A DNA stretch of 5,529 nucleotides from Desulfobacterales bacterium (GTDB lineage: Bacteria > Desulfobacterota > Desulfobacteria > Desulfobacterales > Desulfobacteraceae): NCBI GenBank assembly GCA_022361095.1, contig JAKSBO010001002.1, positions 1-5,529 of the forward strand, in the 5' to 3' direction. Positions 1 through 5,529 of the stretch are shown here, piece after piece (the stretch's first letter is position 1; each line of letters begins with the position of its first letter). The position numbers and the translations under genes are program-made. The notes beneath the pieces are model-generated. The model searched no databases. It was given only the letters and a program-made list of their open reading frames with translations, and was not told the origin of the DNA.

Positions 1-278
1 GGGTTCAATGCCTTACCTTTGGTTTGTCCGGTATCGGTCTTTATCAGGTGCTTGTTGGCATTAAATAATTGCAGTGGGTCAAGGCCCAACGCTTCCAGGG
101 TTTGGTGTACGCGCTGCCTGGACACCCCATAGCGGTTGGCATCGGCCAGCATCCGGTCAACCCGCTCCCGGGTAGTGAGATACAGTCCTTTGCTGTCAAT
201 GGCGATTAGCTGGGTGACGCCGTTATTCTCTACTTCCTGGACAATCATATCTGATGTTGTGCCAAATCGGTTTTCCAT
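1..278 (-). CDS. Unrecognised protein with helix-turn-helix-like segment, N-terminal part (runs off left edge)
   Basis: I do not recognise this gene. The frame starts at ATG 278 and stays open for 92 codons to the window edge, so the C-terminus is missing. The start is chosen because AAGGAG lies 5 bases upstream; another ATG at 282 is in a different frame, sits too close to the Shine-Dalgarno and soon meets a stop. The protein is soluble, with no signal peptide or membrane segment. Residues about 20-35 (NGVTQLIAIDSKGLYLT) look like a short beta hairpin. Residues about 36-65 look helical, and YGVSRQRVHQTLEALGL (50-66) resembles a helix-turn-helix of the sigma-region-4/MerR style, so a DNA-binding or regulatory role is possible but unproven. 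It has its own promoter candidate and is 206 bases downstream of the radical SAM gene, so it is probably a separate transcription unit. An internal domain of a larger DNA-associated protein is an alternative. Confidence 0.72.
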   Translation of the reverse strand, partial: MENRFGTTSDMIVQEVENNGVTQLIAIDSKGLYLTTRERVDRMLADANRYGVSRQRVHQTLEALGLDPLQLFNANKHLIKTDTGQTKGKALN

Positions 279-283
279 ACATA

Positions 284-289
284 CTCCTT
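284..289 (-). promoter_or_regulatory. Shine-Dalgarno AAGGAG for the left-edge gene
   Basis: Read on the minus strand, AAGGAG is followed by 5 bases and then ATG at 278. This spacing decides the start against the overlapping ATG at 282, which would leave a single base. Confidence 0.7.
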
Positions 290-314
290 AAGATATTGTT
301 GGTCAAATAATGTT

Positions 315-344
315 TGTTTAGCATAACTATTATATAAATGTCAA
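315..344 (-). promoter_or_regulatory. Sigma-70-type promoter candidate for the left-edge gene
   Basis: On the minus strand a perfect TTGACA (344-339) is followed by an 18-base spacer ending in TGC and by TAAACA (320-315), which reads as an extended -10 element with a weak hexamer. Transcription would begin near 308, giving a leader of about 30 bases before ATG 278. A perfect TATAAT also lies inside the spacer (334-329), with only a poor -35 (TTCCAA) 16 bases before it, so two overlapping promoters are possible. The AT-rich composition contrasts with the flanking coding DNA and supports a regulatory role. This is a consensus match only. Confidence 0.42.
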
Positions 345-392
345 TGAATTTTGGAAGTACCGTTTTCTGGTGTTGCCTTTATCAATGACAAC

Positions 393-413
393 CATGGGCC
401 GGCCGGGCCTATG
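393..413. repeat. Short GC-rich imperfect inverted repeat between genes
   Basis: CATGGGCC and GGCCTATG form 8-base arms with one mismatch (a possible G-U pair in one RNA orientation) around the 5-base centre GGCCG. It lies 72 bases past the radical SAM stop. No T-run follows on either strand, so it does not look like a classical rho-independent terminator. It could be a weak RNA hairpin, a protein-binding palindrome or chance. Confidence 0.25.
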
Positions 414-484
414 CATGACCAGGCTTAGCCCGCCGCAAAGGCAGAGAGAATCCAACTGCTTGCCGGAAATTGCATATTTAAGGG

Positions 485-1435
485 TTACAGAGGCATTTTT
501 ATGGTTTGATAAAACGTCCCCCGCTCCTGTTGGAGAGATTCTACTTTATTCTCCAGGATCAGCCGTTTCATCAAAATTTCAAGTTTGCCCTTTTCAAGAT
601 TTAACGCCGCAGTAAGGTCTTCAACGGTGCAGGGGCGGCGGTGAATGGTTTCCATAACCATGGCTTCCGTTTTTTCGTCGCTGATATGGCCCTCTGATGC
701 AAGATCCTTTACACGGGCAATGATCTCCACATTGGCCGCATTAATGATTCCGGCCACCCGGTCAAGGTCCTGCTTTGAGGCGGGGGTAAGCCCCGGCACA
801 GCCCCGGGACGGTCCAGGGTGTTGAGCTGAACCCGGGTGGGATTAATGTCCCGGATGATTTGGCCCAGGATTTCAAGCTCTTCTTTGGCATCGTTGACCC
901 CTGGCAGGATAAACACCTCCAGCCACAGCTCTCCCTGGAAAGGTCCGGCAAACGCTTTAAGCCCGTCAATAACCTTATGGATATCAATTTGCCCATCAGC
1001 CCGGTTGATCTTTTCAAAGGTTTCGGGGGTTACGGCATCCAGGGAGGGCATGACCAGATCAGCCCGGTTTAGATCCTTTCTGACTGCGGGGTCGGACAGC
1101 AAGGTGGCATTGGTCAGTACGGCCACCCGGATTTTCGGCTTTTTCTCTTTGATTAAATCAATGATTCTGCCGATGTCCCGACTTAAGGTGGGTTCTCCGG
1201 ACCCTGAAAAGGTAACATAATCCGGGTCGGGATGGGTTTCAAAGTAATGGGTAAGTTCCGCCTTCACCTCATCAAAAGAGACATATGCAGCCCGTTTAAG
1301 GGTCAGGTCGGTGGTCGGTCCGCATTCGCAGTAAATACAATCCAGTGAACAGATTTTGTGACGGACAAGATCCACGCCTAAAGACAATCCAAGGCGCCTT
1401 GAAGGGACAGGGCCGAATATATGATTATACCTCAT
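485..1435 (-). CDS. Radical SAM protein, TYW1-like COG0731 type, with C-terminal winged-helix-like domain
   Basis: A 316-residue cytoplasmic iron-sulfur protein predicted to cleave S-adenosylmethionine reductively into a 5'-deoxyadenosyl radical; the substrate is unknown. The start at 1435 gives the family opening MRYNHIFGPVPSRRLG and has AAGGAG 4 bases upstream. A longer frame from 1513 would overlap the kinase 3' end and add 26 atypical residues. The [4Fe-4S] motif CX3CX2C is C29, C33 and C36, with an extra C38 (CIYCECG). The SAM-binding glycine segment is FSGSGEPTL (76-84). Further barrel motifs are LTNATLL (107-113), MPSLDA (129-134) and RVQLNTLDRP (201-210). Residues about 252-310 look like a small winged-helix domain. 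Relatives are often labelled wyosine-synthesis proteins after archaeal TYW1, but bacteria do not make wyosine, so that name should not be carried over. It starts 43 bases after the sensor kinase stop and is probably co-transcribed with it. Length and motifs look intact. Confidence 0.9.
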   Translation of the reverse strand: MRYNHIFGPVPSRRLGLSLGVDLVRHKICSLDCIYCECGPTTDLTLKRAAYVSFDEVKAELTHYFETHPDPDYVTFSGSGEPTLSRDIGRIIDLIKEKKPKIRVAVLTNATLLSDPAVRKDLNRADLVMPSLDAVTPETFEKINRADGQIDIHKVIDGLKAFAGPFQGELWLEVFILPGVNDAKEELEILGQIIRDINPTRVQLNTLDRPGAVPGLTPASKQDLDRVAGIINAANVEIIARVKDLASEGHISDEKTEAMVMETIHRRPCTVEDLTAALNLEKGKLEILMKRLILENKVESLQQERGTFYQTIKMPL

Positions 1436-1439
1436 TGAA

Positions 1440-1445
1440 CTCCTT
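1440..1445 (-). promoter_or_regulatory. Shine-Dalgarno AAGGAG fixing the radical SAM start
   Basis: Read on the minus strand, AAGGAG followed by TTCA precedes ATG 1435. It lies in the 43-base gap after the kinase stop and supports the 316-residue product over the longer frame starting inside the kinase gene. No hairpin or promoter-like element is visible in the gap, which fits read-through from the kinase gene. Confidence 0.75.
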
Positions 1446-1478
1446 AATTGTGTTTGTACGGTCGCTTTGATCACAGGC

Positions 1479-4400
1479 TTAGCCTTCATCCAGTACTTGT
1501 CGCACCTTTGCAAACAGGCTGTCCATTGTGAAGGGTTTCTGGATAAAGTTCACGCCCTGGTCCAATACGCCGTGGTGTGCGATGACATTAGCCGTGTAGC
1601 CGGACATGAACAGGCATTTAAGATTGGGACGGTGATTACAGATGTTTTCGGCCAGATCCCGGCCATTCATCTGGGGCATGACCACATCGGTCATGAGCAG
1701 GTGAATTTCGCTGCTGTAAGTATGGGCAATGTCAATGGCTTCCCCCGGGGTGGCGGCCGCGATCAATGTGTACCCTTTTAGTTCAAGCATTCCCATGGTA
1801 ACTTTCAGGATCGACGGCTCGTCTTCCACCAGCAAAATGGTTTCATGGCCCCCATCGGCCTGTATTTCCGGCCTTTGCTCCGGCAATGGGGCTGCCTCGG
1901 TCCGGTGGTGGGGCAGATAGATTTTGAACGTTGTTCCCTTGCCCGGTTCGCTGTAGACATTAATAAAGCCCAGGTTTTGCTTGACCACGCCATATACAGT
2001 GGACAGCCCAAGACCGGTGCCCTTGTCCTGGGCCTTGGTGGTAAAAAAGGGTTCGAAAACCTTATTGAGCGTCCGGGCATCCATGCCGCAACCATTGTCA
2101 CTCACAGCCAGCATCGCATATTCCCCGGGTTTAAACCCTTCTCGGGCAGCACAGTAAGCTTCATCAAATGTTGCGTTGCCCGTTTCAATGGTCATTTTGC
2201 CTACGCCTGCAATGGCGTCCCGGGCATTGAGGCACAGGTTGGCCAGGATCTGGTCGATCTGGCTGGGATCTATTTTGACCGGCCAGACTTCCTTGCTCGG
2301 CACCCAGGCCAGATCAATGTTTTCGCCGATAAGCCGCTTTAACATTTTGATCATGCCCGTCACGGTCGTGTTGAGGTCGAGTACTTTAGGGGATATCGTT
2401 TGCTTGCGGGCAAATGCCAGCAACTGGCGGACCAGGTTGGTGGATCGTTCGGCTGCTTTTTTGATCTCTTCCAGATCATTATGAACGGGATGCTTGGGAT
2501 CTAAATATCCCATGGCCATCTCCGTGTTGCCGAGGATAATCGTCAGCATGTTGTTGAAATCGTGCGCCACACCGCCCGCAAGACGCCCTATGGCTTCCAT
2601 CTTTTGTGCCTGGGATAGCTTTTCCTGGAGCTCTTCACGCTCTTTTTTTGCTTTTTTCCGCTCTGTGGTGTCTTCAATTAACGACAGTTCAAACAGCGGT
2701 ACACCTGAAGGATCGCAGATCAGGCCTGCATGGATGATGACGGAAATTTCAACGCCGTCTTTACGGATATATCTTTTCTTTATTCGGAAAGGCGCAGCTT
2801 TCTTAAAGGTCATGTCATGGAAAAGACGTCTGTCTTCAGGCCGGTCGTCGGGATGTGTTATATCAAAAAAGGTTCGTTTTTTTAGCTCTTCTTCGGTGTA
2901 ACCCGTAAGTTTTTGATATGCCGGATTTACTGATATGAACCTGCCGTCCAAATCATTGATGCAGACACCTAATGGCGATTGTTCGATCATCAGCCGCAGT
3001 TTTGCCTCGTTGGCTTTGAGCTTTGCCTCGGCATCCTTTCGTTCGGAGATATCCTGATGTGTTCCGTACATCCATTCAGGTTTGCCGTCCTGGGTCCAGG
3101 TGATGACTTTTCCGCTGTCAAGTACCCATATCCACTCGCCGTTTTTATGGCGCATACGGGATTCATAAGTATAATACTCGGCACGGCCGTTAAAACATCT
3201 GCGCAGCCGTTGTTTTGATTCTTCTATGTCGTCGGGGTGGCAGAACTTAGTCCACGTTTTTATGGATACGGGGGATATCTCGTCCAGGGTATAGCCGATA
3301 ATGTCGGCCCAGCGTTCGTTGAATATTATCTCCCCGGTCTGTACGTTCCATTCCCAGGTGCCGGCATTGATACCCTGGATGACATGGGAGAGTCGTTGTG
3401 TTGTCTGCTTCCATTCGGTGATGTCCTCACCAATGGACTGGAACGACACGGCATTCCCCTGGGCGTCAAACTGTGCCCGGTTGGTCCACCGCTGCCACCG
3501 GGTTTCGCCATTGGGGGCATGTACTCTGTGGTCATGGGATTGGGTCGGGGATTCCGGCGTCAGGGTGGATAACGCGTCCATAACCTGCGTGTGATCCTCT
3601 TCGGGGATAAGTGAAAAAAAGCAGGAGCCTGTCAGGTCTTCGGGTGTTTGGGCAAAATATTTACTATAGGCCGCATTGACATAGGTCAATTCACCGCCGG
3701 GCAGAAATCGGCAGATCATTACGGGCATATCCTCGGATATGCTGCGATAACGGATTTCACTCAGGCGCAATTCGTTGGTCCGCTTGGACACCAGTCTGTG
3801 CAGTGCCCGGGTCCAGACAACGCACACCAGCAAGCCGAACAGGAGAGTCATCCCCACAGCCAGGTAAAACCGAGGGTCCCGGTAGAGCGGGGAGGGCTTT
3901 TCAATGGATATCCATTGATGTTGGATTTTTTGGCGCTCAACTGCGGAAACGGCGTTTAACCCTTTTTCAAGAATGTGCTGGAGAACCGGCCAGTCCCGGC
4001 GGCCCGCAAATGACAGGCGCCAGGTAAATTCCGGTATTGTGCCGGTCATTTTAAGGTTTGTGATGCCGTAGTGATTGATTGTGTAGGACGCTATGGCCAG
4101 GTCGGTGACCATGGCGTCTAATCTGCCGAAGGATACCGCCTGCAATCCCTCAATGTTGTCCGGAACAAGTGTCAGGTCAATTTGGGGGAAGTTGTTTTTT
4201 ATATATGCCACCGTCGCGTAACCTTCGACAGCGGCAACCCGCACCCCTGACATGGTGTCAAGGGACAACGGCCGTCGTACCTCTTTGCGTGTGATGATGG
4301 CATTGGGGATCGTCAGATAGGGTGCTGTGAAGCGCAGGTATTTGGCCCGTTCTTCGGTCGGCTGGATATTGCCGATCACATCAATTTCCTTGGACCGGGC

Positions 4401-4715
4401 CTTTTCCATGATCTCGCCCCAGCTTTCACAAACGACTATTTTGAACCGAAATCCGAGCGTGGCTTCCATATGCCGCGCATAGTCCATGGTGATTCCCTGG
4501 AAACGGCCATCCGCATCACGAAAGCAGACCGGTGCGTATGCCGGAGACGGCGCAAACCGGATCATGCCGTCATGGGCCTCAAGCCAGCGACGCTCTTCAT
4601 TGGTCAAGAGATCCGCCTTGTTTGGGGCCGCCGCTGAAAGGCGGTTTGGGGCGCATGCCGGCACCAGTGCAAGCAATACGATCGAAAATACAATTATGGG
4701 AAGCTTTTCAGGCAT
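1479..4715 (-). CDS. Hybrid sensor histidine kinase: SBP_bac_3 sensor, three PAS, HisKA, HATPase, receiver
   Basis: A 1078-residue inner-membrane hybrid kinase that should sense a periplasmic ligand, autophosphorylate and pass phosphate to its own receiver. Order: signal sequence 5-30 (possible weak lipobox VPAC, C21); SBP_bac_3 domain about 36-272, opening with LLTNEERRWLEAHDG and holding QPTEERAKYLRFTAPY (R123) and DAMVTD (D205), positions that bind amino acids in the family; membrane helix 283-302; PAS/PAC domains about 320-435, 445-558 and 568-686; coiled linker 686-705; HisKA with H718 in GGVAHDFNN; N-box NLCLNARDA (826-834); G1 DNGCGM (873-878); F-box FEPFFTTK (887-894); G2 GTGLGL (899-904); receiver about 957-1075 with E964/D965, phosphoacceptor D1010, S1038 and K1060. 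Every catalytic residue is present. There is no DNA-binding output, so signalling needs an Hpt protein or separate regulator not seen here. The ATG start has GTGGAG 4 bases upstream and gives the full signal sequence. The sensor layout is BvgS/EvgS-like, but without a C-terminal Hpt domain. The ligand is unknown. Confidence 0.95.
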   Translation of the reverse strand: MPEKLPIIVFSIVLLALVPACAPNRLSAAAPNKADLLTNEERRWLEAHDGMIRFAPSPAYAPVCFRDADGRFQGITMDYARHMEATLGFRFKIVVCESWGEIMEKARSKEIDVIGNIQPTEERAKYLRFTAPYLTIPNAIITRKEVRRPLSLDTMSGVRVAAVEGYATVAYIKNNFPQIDLTLVPDNIEGLQAVSFGRLDAMVTDLAIASYTINHYGITNLKMTGTIPEFTWRLSFAGRRDWPVLQHILEKGLNAVSAVERQKIQHQWISIEKPSPLYRDPRFYLAVGMTLLFGLLVCVVWTRALHRLVSKRTNELRLSEIRYRSISEDMPVMICRFLPGGELTYVNAAYSKYFAQTPEDLTGSCFFSLIPEEDHTQVMDALSTLTPESPTQSHDHRVHAPNGETRWQRWTNRAQFDAQGNAVSFQSIGEDITEWKQTTQRLSHVIQGINAGTWEWNVQTGEIIFNERWADIIGYTLDEISPVSIKTWTKFCHPDDIEESKQRLRRCFNGRAEYYTYESRMRHKNGEWIWVLDSGKVITWTQDGKPEWMYGTHQDISERKDAEAKLKANEAKLRLMIEQSPLGVCINDLDGRFISVNPAYQKLTGYTEEELKKRTFFDITHPDDRPEDRRLFHDMTFKKAAPFRIKKRYIRKDGVEISVIIHAGLICDPSGVPLFELSLIEDTTERKKAKKEREELQEKLSQAQKMEAIGRLAGGVAHDFNNMLTIILGNTEMAMGYLDPKHPVHNDLEEIKKAAERSTNLVRQLLAFARKQTISPKVLDLNTTVTGMIKMLKRLIGENIDLAWVPSKEVWPVKIDPSQIDQILANLCLNARDAIAGVGKMTIETGNATFDEAYCAAREGFKPGEYAMLAVSDNGCGMDARTLNKVFEPFFTTKAQDKGTGLGLSTVYGVVKQNLGFINVYSEPGKGTTFKIYLPHHRTEAAPLPEQRPEIQADGGHETILLVEDEPSILKVTMGMLELKGYTLIAAATPGEAIDIAHTYSSEIHLLMTDVVMPQMNGRDLAENICNHRPNLKCLFMSGYTANVIAHHGVLDQGVNFIQKPFTMDSLFAKVRQVLDEG

Positions 4716-4719
4716 TCGA

Positions 4720-4725
4720 CTCCAC
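4720..4725 (-). promoter_or_regulatory. Shine-Dalgarno GTGGAG for the sensor kinase
   Basis: On the minus strand GTGGAG is followed by TCGA and then ATG 4715. The 4-base spacing matches that of the downstream radical SAM gene. No convincing sigma-70 or sigma-54 promoter is visible between here and the argG terminator, although the kinase promoter should lie in that stretch. Confidence 0.6.
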
Positions 4726-4800
4726 TTGATCTGTATTTCTCGTAAGATTAAAAAACGACCGGTAAGCGTCTGTTTTCGATTTTCCGGCTGGCAGGTTCAA

Positions 4801-4845
4801 AGAAAAATAAAAACTCCGGCATGACGAAAAACCATGTCGGAGTTT
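4801..4845 (-). terminator. Rho-independent terminator after argG
   Basis: On the minus strand the arms AAACTCCGACATG (4845-4833) and CATGCCGGAGTTT (4823-4811) pair over 13 positions, with a single internal A-C mismatch, around a 9-base loop. The T-rich stretch TTATTTTTCT (4810-4801) follows directly. The structure begins 10 bases after the argG stop codon, the classical placement. It should end argG transcription and uncouple it from the kinase gene. In the opposite direction the stem has a G-U pair in place of the mismatch, but no T-run follows. Confidence 0.88.
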
Positions 4846-4855
4846 CAAACATTGT

Positions 4856-5529
4856 TTAGTTTCTGCCGGTGATGTCCCTGTGGGCCATCAGGCGGATTGC
4901 ATTGACACGAATGAAGCCTTCGGCATCTTCCTGGTTGTAGCCGCCTGTGATATCCATGGAGGACAGGTTCTGGTTGTACAGAGAGGATGGTGAGGTCCTG
5001 GAGATGGGGTAGGCGACCCCTTTGAACAGCTTTAAGGTCACTTCGCCGTCAATGAGTTCCTGGCTTTTATCAATGGCTGCCATGAGAAATTCCATTTCAG
5101 GGCTGAACCAGAAACCGTAATAGACCAGTTCTCCGAGTCTGGGCGCCAGCATATCCCGAAGACGCATGACCTCCCGGTCCATTGCAATGCCTTCAATGTC
5201 CTTGTGTGCCTCATGCAGAATGGCACCGCCCGGTGTCTCATAAACCCCCCTGGACTTGATGCCCACAAACCGGTTTTCCACCATATCCAGACGCCCGATG
5301 CCGTTTTCGGAACCCAGCTGGTTCAGATACAAAAATAATTCTAATGCATCTGTTTTTTCGGTGCCGTCTTCCAGATTTTTTACCTTGACCGGGATACCGT
5401 TTTTGAATTCAATGGTGATGCGCGTGGGGGTGTTTGGGGCCTGTTCCGGGGATACGGTACGGCAATAGATGCTTTCGTCACATATTGTGCCCGGATCTTC
5501 AAGGATACCGGCTTCATGGGAAATGTGCA
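4856..5529 (-). CDS. argG: Argininosuccinate synthase, C-terminal 224 residues (continues past right edge)
   Basis: Cytoplasmic enzyme of arginine biosynthesis that joins citrulline and aspartate, using ATP, to form argininosuccinate. The visible 224 residues are about the last 55-60 percent of a roughly 400-residue protein; the N-terminal ATP-binding part with the SGGLDTS motif lies beyond the edge. Family signatures seen: [12 protein letters not shown] (1-12 of the fragment), APNTP (30-34), [20 protein letters not shown] (74-93) and [11 protein letters not shown] (94-104). Citrulline ligands are retained: Ser 3, Glu 84 and Tyr 96 of the fragment correspond to Ser189, Glu270 and Tyr282 of the human enzyme, and the Ser-to-Glu spacing of 81 and Glu-to-Tyr spacing of 12 match exactly. 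The end ITGRN is followed by TAA and, 10 bases on, a terminator. The frame is open upstream of 5332 to the window edge, so the short reading starting there is only a fragment of this gene. No argH follows directly. Confidence 0.97.
   Translation of the reverse strand, partial: HISHEAGILEDPGTICDESIYCRTVSPEQAPNTPTRITIEFKNGIPVKVKNLEDGTEKTDALELFLYLNQLGSENGIGRLDMVENRFVGIKSRGVYETPGGAILHEAHKDIEGIAMDREVMRLRDMLAPRLGELVYYGFWFSPEMEFLMAAIDKSQELIDGEVTLKLFKGVAYPISRTSPSSLYNQNLSSMDITGGYNQEDAEGFIRVNAIRLMAHRDITGRN

Noticed and set aside
330..416. 28-codon minus-strand frame (starting MHRPGRPMVVIDKGN) within a stretch open for about 71 codons past the radical SAM gene
   Set aside because: No Shine-Dalgarno precedes the ATG, the frame ends inside the promoter candidate, and an open stretch of this length is expected by chance when several frames are considered. 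No homology is recognised.
370..615. 81-codon plus-strand frame crossing the radical SAM stop
   Set aside because: It overlaps the conserved end of the radical SAM gene, lacks a ribosome-binding site, and its translation looks random.
1436..1513. 26-residue N-terminal extension of the radical SAM protein from ATG 1513
   Set aside because: It overlaps the end of the kinase gene, is unlike the family N-terminus, and a strong Shine-Dalgarno precedes the ATG at 1435.
1845..2342. 165-codon open frame on the plus strand
   Set aside because: It lies opposite the histidine kinase core, whose motifs are all intact, and its translation shows no domain-like pattern. It is an antisense shadow of the coding frame, as are the other plus-strand frames inside 485-5529.
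4741..4795. Possible second hairpin or promoter upstream of the kinase (ACCGGT palindrome with a T-run nearby on the minus strand)
   Set aside because: The only stem next to the T-run is about 3 bases, and no -35/-10 pair with sensible spacing could be found. A promoter must exist here, but it is not identifiable by eye.

Overview
All four genes supported in this window lie on the minus strand, so transcription runs from right to left. In that order they are: the C-terminal part of argininosuccinate synthase (argG, entering from the right edge), a rho-independent terminator, a large membrane-bound hybrid sensor kinase, a radical SAM protein of the TYW1-like COG0731 type, a 206-base AT-rich intergenic region with a promoter candidate, and the N-terminal 92 residues of an unrecognised small protein that leaves through the left edge. 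No RNA genes, insertion sequences, CRISPR arrays or attachment sites were seen.

The likely source is a Gram-negative bacterium. The mid-range GC content, the very long multi-PAS hybrid kinase with a periplasmic solute-binding sensor, and the short radical SAM protein starting with the GPVPSRRLG motif are all common in Desulfobacterota (sulfate reducers such as Desulfobacteraceae). This placement is an inference from protein style, not a demonstrated assignment.

Region by region: 4856-5529 is argG, whose visible part carries the citrulline-binding residues expected of a working enzyme. 4801-4845 is its terminator, which separates argG from what follows. 1479-4715 is the kinase: signal sequence, SBP_bac_3 sensor, one membrane helix, three PAS domains, HisKA/HATPase core and a C-terminal receiver, with all catalytic residues present and no DNA-binding output domain. 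485-1435 is the radical SAM protein. It begins only 43 bases after the kinase stop, with its own strong Shine-Dalgarno, so the two are probably co-transcribed. 1-278 is a separate gene with its own promoter candidate and a helix-turn-helix-like segment.

Taken together, argG is ordinary arginine biosynthesis. The kinase/radical SAM pair is the accessory part: an environmental sensor that probably reads a small, possibly amino-acid-like, periplasmic ligand, next to an iron-sulfur enzyme of unknown bacterial role. I see no strong sign of a wholly new system. The least explained items are the left-edge protein and the substrate of the radical SAM enzyme.
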